Positions 6,959-15,459 of a stretch of 50,351 nucleotides of DNA are shown here, in pieces. Each line of letters starts with the position of its first letter. The first letter of the stretch is position 1. The stretch comes from Pseudoalteromonas sp. 3D05. GTDB taxonomy: Bacteria > Pseudomonadota > Gammaproteobacteria > Enterobacterales > Alteromonadaceae. The stretch lies in NCBI RefSeq assembly GCF_002723455.1, contig NZ_PDUS01000022.1, forward strand, positions 31,147 through 81,497, given 5' to 3'. The translations under genes were made by a program, and so were the position numbers. Under the pieces are notes generated by a model. The model did no database searches, was not told the origin of the DNA, and saw only the letters and a program-made list of their open reading frames with translations.

Positions 6959-8872
6959 ATGACTGCAGCACAAAAAGAAACATTAGGCTTTCAAACAGAA
7001 GTTAAACAACTATTAAACCTAATGATCCACTCGCTTTATTCAAATAAAGAAATATTTTTACGTGAACTTGTGTCTAATGCATCAGATGCGGCCGACAAGT
7101 TACGCTTTTTAGCGCTTTCAAATGGTGATTTATACCAAGGCGATGCGGACTTACGTGTGCGTATCAGTGCAGACAAAGATGCAAAAACTGTGACAATTTC
7201 AGATAACGGTATCGGTATGACCCGTGATGAAGTTATCAGCTCATTAGGCACTATTGCAAAATCGGGCACAGCTGAGTTTTTCAAAAACTTAACTGGCGAC
7301 CAAAGTAAAGATTCACAGTTAATTGGTCAATTTGGTGTTGGTTTCTATTCAGCGTTTATTGTGGCTGACTTAGTGACTGTTCGCACTCGTAAAGCTGGCG
7401 AAGAAAAAGGTGTTGAGTGGCAATCACAAGGTGAGGGCGAGTACACCCTAGAAGAGATTGAAAAAGAAGGCCGTGGTACAGACATTATTCTGCACCTTCG
7501 TGAAGACGAAGCTGAATTTGCTGATGATTGGCGCCTGCGTAGCATTGTTACTAAATATTCTGATCACATTTCTACACCAGTACAAATGTATAAAGAGGAA
7601 GTACCTGAGTCTGAAGGCCCAGATGGCGAAAAAACACCAGCAGAGCCTGCTGCTTGGGAAAGCATTAACCGCGCTACAGCACTTTGGACTCGTGATAAGT
7701 CTGAAATATCTGAAGATGAATACAAAGAGTTCTACAAGCACGTAAGTCATGACTGGGAAGAGCCGCTAAGCTGGGGTCACAATAAAGTTGAAGGTAAAAC
7801 TGAATACACAAGCCTACTTTATATCCCTAAAAAAGCGCCTTTCGACTTATGGAACCGTGAACGTCAAAGTGGCTTAAAACTTTACGTACAACGTGTGTTT
7901 GTAATGGATGACGCTGAGCAGTTTATGCCAAGCTACTTACGCTTTGTAAAAGGTTTACTTGATTCAAACGATTTACCGTTGAACGTATCGCGTGAAATCT
8001 TACAAGATAACAAAGTAACACAAGCTATTCGTAAGGGTTGTACTTCACGTATTTTAAAAATGCTTGAGCGCATGGCGAAAAATAAAGCCGATGATTACCA
8101 AACATTTTGGAACGAATTTGGCCAAGTAATGAAAGAAGGTCCAGCTGAAGATGCGACCAACAAAGAAGCGATTGCTAAATTACTACGCTTCTCTTCAACG
8201 CACACAGATGAAGAAGCTCAAAACGTTTCATTAGAGCAGTACATTGAACGTATGAACGAAGAGCAAGATGCTATTTACTATGTTGTTGCTGATTCGTTTA
8301 CAGCGGCTAAAAGCTCACCACACTTAGAGATCTTCCGTAAGAAGGGCATCGAAGTATTACTAATGAGCGACCGTGTTGATGAGTGGATGATGAGCCACTT
8401 AACAGAATTCTCTGAAAAACCGTTCAAGTCAATTACCCGAGGCGATCTTGACCTAGGTAACTTGGATGACGAAGAAACCAAGAAAGCGCAAGAAGAGTCT
8501 GAAAAAGAAGTTGAAGGCTTAATTGAGCGCATTAAAACTGCACTCGGTGAAAGCGTTAAAGATGTACGCTTTACGCATCGTTTAACTGACTCGCCTGCGT
8601 GTGTGGTTAGCGACGATAACGACATGAGCTCGCAAATGCAAAAGCTAATGGAATCTGTGGGTCAAACTGCACCAGAAGCGAAACCAATTTTTGAGCTTAA
8701 CCCAGATCATCAGCTTGTTAAGCACCTTAATGTTGAACAAGATGAAGACAAGTTTGGTCAGTGGTCAAATGTATTACTTGATCAAGCATTGCTTGCAGAG
8801 CGTGGTACGCTTAAAGACCCTGCCGGTTTTGTAACTCGTTTGAATAAATTGATGCTCGATCTTAGTAAATAA
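6959..8872 (+). CDS. htpG: Hsp90-family chaperone HtpG
   Basis: A 637-residue cytoplasmic Hsp90 chaperone. Start chosen at ATG 6959 (MTAAQKETLGFQTEVKQL) because GGAG at 6946-6949 fits it; an upstream in-frame TTG at 6944 overlaps that ribosome site. ATP-binding motifs of the N-terminal GHKL domain are present: NASDAADKLRF, DNGIGM and GQFGVGFYSAF. The middle domain has LPLNVSREILQ, and a dimerisation domain ends the protein. It has its own heat-shock promoter (6888) and terminator (8896), so it is probably a single-gene transcript between recR and adk. Confidence 0.98.
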   Translation: MTAAQKETLGFQTEVKQLLNLMIHSLYSNKEIFLRELVSNASDAADKLRFLALSNGDLYQGDADLRVRISADKDAKTVTISDNGIGMTRDEVISSLGTIAKSGTAEFFKNLTGDQSKDSQLIGQFGVGFYSAFIVADLVTVRTRKAGEEKGVEWQSQGEGEYTLEEIEKEGRGTDIILHLREDEAEFADDWRLRSIVTKYSDHISTPVQMYKEEVPESEGPDGEKTPAEPAAWESINRATALWTRDKSEISEDEYKEFYKHVSHDWEEPLSWGHNKVEGKTEYTSLLYIPKKAPFDLWNRERQSGLKLYVQRVFVMDDAEQFMPSYLRFVKGLLDSNDLPLNVSREILQDNKVTQAIRKGCTSRILKMLERMAKNKADDYQTFWNEFGQVMKEGPAEDATNKEAIAKLLRFSSTHTDEEAQNVSLEQYIERMNEEQDAIYYVVADSFTAAKSSPHLEIFRKKGIEVLLMSDRVDEWMMSHLTEFSEKPFKSITRGDLDLGNLDDEETKKAQEESEKEVEGLIERIKTALGESVKDVRFTHRLTDSPACVVSDDNDMSSQMQKLMESVGQTAPEAKPIFELNPDHQLVKHLNVEQDEDKFGQWSNVLLDQALLAERGTLKDPAGFVTRLNKLMLDLSK

Positions 8873-8895
8873 TAGCATTAGATATGTTATTGAAT

Positions 8896-8923
8896 AAAAA
8901 GGGAGCAAATAGCTCCCTTTTTT
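8896..8923 (+). terminator. htpG terminator
   Basis: AAAAAGGGAGC (8896-8906), loop AAATA, GCTCCC (8912-8917) and six T. Confidence 0.9.
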
Positions 8924-9049
8924 GTTAATTACGGATAAGCAATTAGTATAAGTTGCTTGAGTATCGCAAGCGCTTATGGAAGAATTCAATCTTTAAGATA
9001 AATACTACTGGGCTGCTTGTTCAGAACAGTATCAACCGAGGACAATGAT

Positions 9050-9694
9050 ATGCGCATTATTCTTTTGGGCGCGCCGGGTGCAGGTAAAGGCACTCAAGCT
9101 CAGTTTTTGATGGACAAATACGGTATTCCACAAATTTCTACTGGTGACATGTTACGTGCAGCAATTAAAGAAGGCACACCACTGGGTTTAGAAGCTAAAA
9201 AAGTAATGGATGCAGGTCAGTTAATTTCTGATGATATCATCATCGGTTTAGTGAAAGAGCGTATCGCTAAAGAAGATTGCGAAAAAGGTTTCTTGTTAGA
9301 TGGTTTCCCGCGCACAATCCCACAAGCAGATGCAATGAAAGAGAATGGCGTAGTAGTAGACCACGTTATCGAATTTGACGTTGCTGATGAAATCATTGTT
9401 GAGCGTATGGGCGGGCGTCGTGTTCATCCGGGCTCTGGTCGCGTTTACCACATTGTTTATAATCCACCAAAAGTGGAAGGCAAAGACGATGTAACAGGTG
9501 AAGATTTAATCATCCGCGCCGATGATACTGAAGAAACAGTACGCAAACGTTTAGGTATTTACCATGAGCAAACTATGCCGTTGGTTGATTACTACCAAGC
9601 AGAAGCAAAAGCGGGTAACACCCAGTACCATAAATTAGACGGTACTCAAGCTGTTGAAGCGGTAAGCCAACAGCTAGGTGAATTATTAGGCTAA
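9050..9694 (+). CDS. adk: Adenylate kinase
   Basis: A 214-residue enzyme converting ATP and AMP to two ADP, the same length as E. coli Adk. Start is ATG 9050 (MRIILLGAPGAGKGTQ), with GAGG at 9038-9041; upstream in-frame starts would add residues with no family counterpart. Seen: P-loop GAPGAGKGT (7-15), STGDMLR for AMP binding, LLDGFPRT, and a long LID domain (from GRRVHPGSGRVYH). The LID lacks the four Cys of zinc-type enzymes. The recR-htpG-adk order is that of enteric bacteria. Confidence 0.98.
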   Translation: MRIILLGAPGAGKGTQAQFLMDKYGIPQISTGDMLRAAIKEGTPLGLEAKKVMDAGQLISDDIIIGLVKERIAKEDCEKGFLLDGFPRTIPQADAMKENGVVVDHVIEFDVADEIIVERMGGRRVHPGSGRVYHIVYNPPKVEGKDDVTGEDLIIRADDTEETVRKRLGIYHEQTMPLVDYYQAEAKAGNTQYHKLDGTQAVEAVSQQLGELLG

Positions 9695-9708
9695 AAAGTG
9701 CCTAAAGT

Positions 9709-9737
9709 AAAAAACCGCCAAATTTGGCGGTTTTTTT
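9709..9737. terminator. Bidirectional terminator between adk and tpx
   Basis: A-run (9709-9714), CCGCC (9715-9719), loop AAATTT, GGCGG (9726-9730) and a run of seven T. The A-run before the stem makes it usable by the minus-strand peroxidase gene too. Confidence 0.88.
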
Positions 9738-9781
9738 ATAACTATGGTTTTTTATAACTACGGTTTTTAATACGTCATGGC

Positions 9782-10363
9782 TTAAATTGTTTTCATTGCA
9801 TCAATGACAGGCGCGTAATTAGGCTCTTTAGACAACTCATCAACTAACTGCTTGTATACAATTTTATGTTCTTTATCTAATACAAATACTGCACGTGTTA
9901 ACAAGCCCATATCTTTAATAATTAGTCCATAGTTCTGGCCAAAGTCACGCCAAACAGAATCTGATAACGTCGTAATTTTGTCTATATTTTCAGCTTTACA
10001 AAATCGCTTTTGAGCAAAAGGTAAATCAGCACTGATTGTAAGCATGGCAATCGAGGGAAATTGCGCAGCTACTTTTTCGTTGAAATGTTTAGTTTGAATA
10101 CTGCAAACACCGGTATCTAGGCTTGGTACAACACTGATTAAAACGGCTTTGCCTTGATAGTCTTTCAGAGTAACAGGGGCAAATGAATCATTAACGACTT
10201 TAAAATTTGGAGCTTGCTGATCTACTTCAACCCCCGTGCCTAGCAGAGTAACAGGTTTTGATTGAGCTGATACCTTACCGGCATCTAAGGTATTTTGGCC
10301 AATATCAGCCGCAAAAGTAGTGGCACAAAAGCTACACAAAGCAAAAGTAAGCAATCTAAGCAT
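9782..10363 (-). CDS. tpx: Thiol peroxidase Tpx with a signal peptide
   Basis: A 193-residue atypical 2-Cys peroxiredoxin of the Tpx family, reducing H2O2 and alkyl hydroperoxides. The peroxidatic Cys is Cys87 in VVPSLDTGVCS and the resolving Cys is Cys122 in KRFCKAEN, 35 residues apart as expected. E. coli Tpx lacks a leader of this kind. Here residues 1-19 (MLRLLTFALCSFCATTFAA) are a typical Sec signal peptide with an A-x-A-like cleavage site, so the enzyme should act in the periplasm. How the disulfide is reduced there is unclear from this window. Single gene, facing adk across a shared terminator. Confidence 0.9.
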   Translation of the reverse strand: MLRLLTFALCSFCATTFAADIGQNTLDAGKVSAQSKPVTLLGTGVEVDQQAPNFKVVNDSFAPVTLKDYQGKAVLISVVPSLDTGVCSIQTKHFNEKVAAQFPSIAMLTISADLPFAQKRFCKAENIDKITTLSDSVWRDFGQNYGLIIKDMGLLTRAVFVLDKEHKIVYKQLVDELSKEPNYAPVIDAMKTI

Positions 10364-10565
10364 AAGGTATTTCCTTTAAAATTAACGCAATTGCATTCAG
10401 TGTATTATAATCAACGAACGGGACAAAGAGTTTACTGAAATTTAAAATTGTAAATATTGGTTACATTGATTAACATATTGCACAGATTTACGTTTATTCG
10501 CTGACAAATAACAATAAAAGCATGTTGTATACTAAATACGTGCAACGGCAAAACAGAGAGAAGCT

Positions 10566-11570
10566 ATGTCAACATCGGTATTAATTTGCGACGACTCAAA
10601 GCTAGCACGGCGACAATTAGCACGATCGCTACCAGATGATTGGGATATCAAAGTTGAGTTTGCTGAAGATGGTGAGCATTGCATTGAGCAGATCAAAGCC
10701 ATACAACCAGAAATCCTATTTCTAGATCTAAACATGCCAAAAATGGATGGTTACGAAGTATTGCAAGAGATTCAAAATCAATCTCTTTCTGTACTCACTG
10801 TTGTGGTGTCTGGTGATATACAACCGAACGCCCATCAGCGGGTACTCGATTTAGGTGCAATTGACTTTATTCAAAAACCCTGTGACGCTCAAAAGCTTGC
10901 CGATATTATTGAACACCATGGTATTAAAGACAAAGCCATGCGTGAGCGTTTAGCACACCAGTTAGGGGAGCAAGTCGACCCCGATGTGCGGGATATCTAT
11001 CAGGAGCTAACCAATGTTGCTATGGGTCAAGCAGGGGACCTGCTTGCTCGACTGTTAAATGTGTTTGTCGAACTGCCGATACCTAATGTTAATATCCTTG
11101 AAGTTAATGAATTAGATATGGCATTGCGCTCAATTGATGCAAATGCAACTACTTCAGGCGTATGCCAGGGCTTTATTGGTGGTGGTGTGTCGGGTGAGGC
11201 ATTGTTACTTTTAAATGACTCAAGCTTCAAAGAAATTGCTTCGTTAATGAATTACGAAGGCGAGCTAAATAACAATATTGAACTTGAGCTATTAATGGAT
11301 ATTAGTAATATCTTAATTGGCGCCATTTTAACCGGCCTTTCTCGCCAGTTAGATATGACGTTTAGCCAAGGTCACCCGGTCGTGCTAGGTCAACACTGTG
11401 ATGTGTCTGATTTAGTGAAAGCGAATAAATCTCGTTGGCAACGCACCCTTGCGATTGAGATCAGTTACGGTATTGAAAACCATAATATAAATTGTGATTT
11501 AATGCTGTTATTCACCGAAGATTCAATGAAGACTTTGAAATACAAAGTTGCGTACCTATTAGAAGACTAA
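10566..11570 (+). CDS. Response regulator with CheC-like output domain
   Basis: A 334-residue protein: a receiver domain (1-125) with acidic pair D9/D10, phosphoacceptor D54 in LFLDLNMPKMDG and Lys104 in IQKPCD; then a CheC-like domain from about 140. The first CheC signature is intact (QELTNVAMGQAGDLLARLLN), while the second reads LLMDISNILIG with Asp where CheC has Glu. CheC/CheX domains dephosphorylate CheY-like proteins, so this could be a phosphatase gated by its own receiver. Four bases separate it from the downstream diguanylate cyclase, so they surely form one unit. No kinase gene adjoins them. Domain calls are firm; the biological signal is unknown. Confidence 0.85.
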   Translation: MSTSVLICDDSKLARRQLARSLPDDWDIKVEFAEDGEHCIEQIKAIQPEILFLDLNMPKMDGYEVLQEIQNQSLSVLTVVVSGDIQPNAHQRVLDLGAIDFIQKPCDAQKLADIIEHHGIKDKAMRERLAHQLGEQVDPDVRDIYQELTNVAMGQAGDLLARLLNVFVELPIPNVNILEVNELDMALRSIDANATTSGVCQGFIGGGVSGEALLLLNDSSFKEIASLMNYEGELNNNIELELLMDISNILIGAILTGLSRQLDMTFSQGHPVVLGQHCDVSDLVKANKSRWQRTLAIEISYGIENHNINCDLMLLFTEDSMKTLKYKVAYLLED

Positions 11571-11574
11571 CATT

Positions 11575-12570
11575 ATGCCAGCAGCTGATTTTAATATGAA
11601 TGAAATCCATTGGTTAATGGATATGTTTAACACTGTCGATGTCGGCTTGGTAGTGTTAGATCGCGAATATAAAGTGTGTATCTGGAATGGTTTTATGGAA
11701 AATCATTCGGGTTTATTGCCAAGTGCTGTAAAAGATAAAGACTTATTCGACCTTTTTCCTTCGATTGATGAGAAGTGGTTTCGCAGTAAATCAGAATCAG
11801 TATTTGTTTTAAAAAATCGCTCGTTCACCATATGGGAGCAACAACCTTATATATTCCGCTTTAAAAATTACAGGCCTATTACAGGTAAAGCGGACCATAT
11901 GTATCAAAATGCGACTTTTATTCCATTATCTAATGTCAGAGGTGAAGTAAGCCATATTTGTATCATTATTTATGATGTTACAGATGTAGCCGTGAACAAA
12001 AGTGAGCTCGAAGAGCTAAATAGCAAATTAGAGCTAATGAGCCAGACAGATGCTTTAACTAAATTGAACAACCGTGGTCACTGGGAAGACTCTCTCAGAA
12101 AAGAGTTTTTAAGGATAAAAAGAAGTGCTGGTAGCAGTTGTTTATTGATGTTTGATATTGATCACTTCAAAAAAATCAATGATCAATACGGACACCGTTG
12201 TGGTGATGAGGCATTACGTCATATTGCTGATTTGCTCAGAAAAACATTGCGTGAAACAGACGTAGCGGGTCGATATGGTGGTGAAGAGTTTGCAGTAACA
12301 CTACTTGATACAGATAAGGCGGGCGCTGAAATATTGGCAGAAAGACTGCGTAGTTTAATTGAAGCTTCTTCGATCTATTTTGATGGAGAACAAATAAAAA
12401 TGACGATTAGCATTGGTCTTGCCTGTTTCCAATCTGATTTTGAACGTTATGAAAAGTGGATTGAAGCTGCTGATAAAGCGCTATATACGTCAAAAGATAA
12501 AGGGCGAAACTGTATTACAGATTACACTGCATTACAGCAACCTAACGATGAATTAAAAAATGACGCCTAG
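11575..12570 (+). CDS. PAS-GGDEF diguanylate cyclase
   Basis: A 331-residue cytoplasmic enzyme expected to make cyclic di-GMP from GTP. An N-terminal PAS-like domain (about 10-140, beginning LMDMFNTVDVGLVVLDREYKV when read across) is joined by a short coiled coil (SELEELNSKLELMSQTD) to a GGDEF domain. The catalytic loop is GGEEF (235-239), the metal-binding FDIDHFKKIND is at 193-203, and an inhibitory I-site RETD (226-229) lies five residues before the loop. The enzyme is therefore probably active and product-inhibited. It is coupled to the receiver-CheC gene upstream. The stop codon lies within the terminator hairpin. Confidence 0.93.
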   Translation: MPAADFNMNEIHWLMDMFNTVDVGLVVLDREYKVCIWNGFMENHSGLLPSAVKDKDLFDLFPSIDEKWFRSKSESVFVLKNRSFTIWEQQPYIFRFKNYRPITGKADHMYQNATFIPLSNVRGEVSHICIIIYDVTDVAVNKSELEELNSKLELMSQTDALTKLNNRGHWEDSLRKEFLRIKRSAGSSCLLMFDIDHFKKINDQYGHRCGDEALRHIADLLRKTLRETDVAGRYGGEEFAVTLLDTDKAGAEILAERLRSLIEASSIYFDGEQIKMTISIGLACFQSDFERYEKWIEAADKALYTSKDKGRNCITDYTALQQPNDELKNDA

Positions 12571-12583
12571 CGTCATTTTTTTT
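12555..12583. terminator. Terminator overlapping the cyclase stop codon
   Basis: AAAAAATGACGC (12555-12566), loop CTA, GCGTCA (12570-12575) and eight T. The TAG stop (12568-12570) is in the loop and stem. The A-run also suits the minus-strand spoVR gene. Confidence 0.88.
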
Positions 12584-12608
12584 GTCTAGACAATTGGGCT
12601 TCAATGTT

Positions 12609-14123
12609 TCATTCAGTACTATGGCGAGAGTCGTCCATCGGACATTGACCCAGTGCTGTTATCTCCCCAGAGTGGGACTGTTGTTCTAGCTTTACTTTAA
12701 AACCCCACAATCGATATAGGTGCTTAAGAACTTCATCCTGAGATTTCGCCAGCGGGATGTGTTGATGGGGAACATATCGAAGCGTTAATGAGCGATCGCC
12801 TCTAATATCTACATCATATACTTGTATGTTTGGTTCATGATTACTTAGGTTATATTGTGCAGATAATGACTCTCGCACTTTATGATAACCACTGTCATCA
12901 TGAATCGCGCCAATCTCTAAAGTAGGCTCTTTTTCATGGTCAATAATAGTAAATAATTTAAAATCACGAATAAGCTTAGGCGATAAAAACTGGCTGATAA
13001 AACTTTCGTCTTTAAAGTTCTCCATAGCAAAATGCAAAGTATCCAGCCAATTACTGCCAGCATATTCAGGAAACCAGCGTCTATCTTCTTCAGTCGGGTT
13101 TTCACAGATGCGCCTAATGTCCACCATCATATTAAACCCGAGTGCGTAAGGGTTAATACCTGAATAATATTTACTATTATAAGGCGGCTGATATACAACA
13201 TTGGTATGGCTTTGTAAAAACTCTAGCATGAATGAGTCGGTCAGTTTCCCTTCATCATAAAGGTGATTCAAAATAGTGTAATGCCAAAACGTAGCCCAGC
13301 CCTCATTCATAACTTGGGTTTGCTTTTGCGGATAAAAATACTGCGATATTTTTCTCACAATACGAATTATTTCACGTTGCCATGATTCTAATAACGGCGC
13401 ATTTTTTTCAATAAAATACAGAATATTTTCTTGTGGTTCTGAAGGAAAGTTATGTTCACTTTTTTTCGCTTCCTGATGCTGAACAGGAATAGTACGCCAA
13501 AGTTCATTGACTTGTGATTGCATGTATTCTTCACGCTCTTGTTGACGCTTCTGTTCTTCAAATAAAGATATTTGCTGCGGGCGCTTATACCTATCAACGC
13601 CGTAATTCATTAACGCGTGGCAAGAATCTATCAGGGTTTCGACTTCGTCGATGCCATACTTTTCTTCACAACGAGAGATGTAATTCTTAGCGAATAGCAA
13701 GTAATCGATTATTGAGCCTGCATCGGTCCATGTTTTGAATAAGTAGTTCCCTTTAAAAAAAGAATTGTGTCCGTAGCATGCATGGGCCATGACAAGTGCT
13801 TGCATTGGTAAGGTGTTTTCTTCCATTAAATAAGCGATACAAGGGTCTGAATTAATCACAATTTCATAAGCAAGACCCATTTGTCCTCGCTTATAATTTT
13901 GTTCTGTTTGAATAAACTTCTTTCCATAAGACCAGTGACTATAACCAATAGGCATACCCACACTTGAATAGGCATCCATCATTTGCTCAGCAGTAATAAC
14001 TTCAATCTGGTTTTGGTAAGTATCTAATCGATAATGCTTAGCAACACGTGCAATTTCATCTTGATATTGTTGCAATAACTCAAACGTCCAGTCAGGACCA
14101 TCACTCATACGTTGATCGGTCAT
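12609..14123 (-). CDS. ycgB: SpoVR family protein (YcgB-like)
   Basis: A 504-residue SpoVR-family protein, full length. Recognisable segments include the MPIGYSHWSYGKKF block near residue 80, ALVMAHACYGHNSFFKGNYLF, NEGWATFWHYTILN with an HExxH-like arrangement of His and Glu, and YNSKYYSGINPYALGF. The family has no proven enzymatic activity. It is almost always found with the PrkA kinase and the YeaH von Willebrand-type protein, exactly as here (three minus-strand genes with gaps of 21 and 31 bases). In enteric bacteria these genes respond to stationary phase and nitrogen limitation. ATG at 14123. Confidence 0.94.
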   Translation of the reverse strand: MTDQRMSDGPDWTFELLQQYQDEIARVAKHYRLDTYQNQIEVITAEQMMDAYSSVGMPIGYSHWSYGKKFIQTEQNYKRGQMGLAYEIVINSDPCIAYLMEENTLPMQALVMAHACYGHNSFFKGNYLFKTWTDAGSIIDYLLFAKNYISRCEEKYGIDEVETLIDSCHALMNYGVDRYKRPQQISLFEEQKRQQEREEYMQSQVNELWRTIPVQHQEAKKSEHNFPSEPQENILYFIEKNAPLLESWQREIIRIVRKISQYFYPQKQTQVMNEGWATFWHYTILNHLYDEGKLTDSFMLEFLQSHTNVVYQPPYNSKYYSGINPYALGFNMMVDIRRICENPTEEDRRWFPEYAGSNWLDTLHFAMENFKDESFISQFLSPKLIRDFKLFTIIDHEKEPTLEIGAIHDDSGYHKVRESLSAQYNLSNHEPNIQVYDVDIRGDRSLTLRYVPHQHIPLAKSQDEVLKHLYRLWGFKVKLEQQSHSGEITALGQCPMDDSRHSTE

Positions 14124-14144
14124 ATAAATACCTCATTGTGCAGG

Positions 14145-15428
14145 TTACGCAGCACCTTGATGTTGACGATTCTTCTTAAATAGCTCTCGAAAAATAGGGT
14201 AAATATCTTCAACACGCTTAATATGCTGTATGGCAAAGTTGTCGTATTTTTGGCAGAGGCTCTGGTATTCTCGCCAAAGACTTTGATGAGCGCGAGTCGT
14301 GATCTCTATATAGGCATAATAACGTACATCGTCGAGCAGCTTATTTTGCAGGATCTGCGAACACTGTGGTGAATCATCGGCCCAGTTATCACCATCAGAT
14401 GCTTGTGCGGCATAAATATTCCATTGTGATGCGTTATAGCGCTCTTGAATTATTTCATTCATGAGCTTCAACGCGCTTGAAACAATGGTACCGCCGGTTT
14501 CCTGTGAATAAAAAAACTCTTGTTCATCCACTTCCTTTGCTTGCGTATGGTGGCGAATATAAACCACCTCTATATCTTTGTAGCTTCTTGTTAGAAACTG
14601 ATAGAGCAAGATGTAAAAACGCTTAGCCATATCTTTGGTTGCCTGATCCATTGATCCAGACACATCCATAATACAAAACATAACCGCTTTGCTGGTGGGG
14701 TGGGGCTGCTTTTCATAGTTACGAAAGCGTAAATCATAGTTATCTATAAAGGGCACCGCCTTTATTTGCAGTTCTAATTGCGCAATCTCTTGTTCAAGTA
14801 AAGTAATTGCAGCTAAGTCAGGCTCAGCTTCTGCAAGCAAAATTTCGCGCTGAAAATTAAGTTCTTTCAAACGGCGCTTTTTACTTGCACTCATTGCAAC
14901 ACGCCTCGCTAAAGAGCCTTGTAATGAGCGTACTATGTCAATATTACTGGGCATACCATCACTACAAAATCCCGCTCGGTGAGTTTTCATTTGTACCAGC
15001 TTATCAAGTTGATTTTGCTGCAGGTTAGGCAGCTCTAAGTCCTCAAATAATAAGTCTAGGTATTCGTCTTTAGAAATAGAAAAAACAAAATCATCTTCTC
15101 CTTCACTAGAGTCACTTGCTTCACCCTCTCCAGCGCCTCCCCCTTGTCCTCCCTGAGGACGCTTAACTTTATCACCCGTTGAGAATTGATCATTCCCTGG
15201 GTGTATTTGCTCTCTATCACCGCCTCTACCTTGATGAAAAATCGGCTCACTAATATCTCTTTGTGGAATCGAAATACTTTCGCCACTACTGGTATCCGTT
15301 ACGCTACGTTTGTTTACAGCATCAGATACCGCTTCTTTTATCTGTTTCTTATACCGTCTTATAAAGCGCTGACGGTTAAGCGTACTTTTATTTTTACCGT
15401 TTAGACGACGGTCTATAAAATTCGCCAT
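14145..15428 (-). CDS. yeaH: YeaH/YhbH family protein (DUF444)
   Basis: A 427-residue protein, the same length as E. coli YeaH. The N-terminus is basic (FIDRRLNGKNKS, RQRFIRRYKKQI). A Gly- and Gln-rich stretch follows near 85-105 (GGQGGGAGEGEASDSSEG). The C-terminal half is a von Willebrand factor A-like domain with a MIDAS motif, DVSGSMDQ (about 254-261), supported by a later SDGDNW. Its partner is the PrkA kinase upstream; gene order prkA-yeaH-spoVR is conserved across proteobacteria. Biochemical role is not established; it probably acts as a scaffold or target in the kinase system. Confidence 0.94.
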   Translation of the reverse strand: MANFIDRRLNGKNKSTLNRQRFIRRYKKQIKEAVSDAVNKRSVTDTSSGESISIPQRDISEPIFHQGRGGDREQIHPGNDQFSTGDKVKRPQGGQGGGAGEGEASDSSEGEDDFVFSISKDEYLDLLFEDLELPNLQQNQLDKLVQMKTHRAGFCSDGMPSNIDIVRSLQGSLARRVAMSASKKRRLKELNFQREILLAEAEPDLAAITLLEQEIAQLELQIKAVPFIDNYDLRFRNYEKQPHPTSKAVMFCIMDVSGSMDQATKDMAKRFYILLYQFLTRSYKDIEVVYIRHHTQAKEVDEQEFFYSQETGGTIVSSALKLMNEIIQERYNASQWNIYAAQASDGDNWADDSPQCSQILQNKLLDDVRYYAYIEITTRAHQSLWREYQSLCQKYDNFAIQHIKRVEDIYPIFRELFKKNRQHQGAA

Positions 15429-15459
15429 ATTGACCCCCTAAAATGCCCCTACCATTTTA

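Noticed and set aside
7458..7745. ORF in another frame inside htpG
   Set aside because: Shadow of a highly conserved gene; no start signal.
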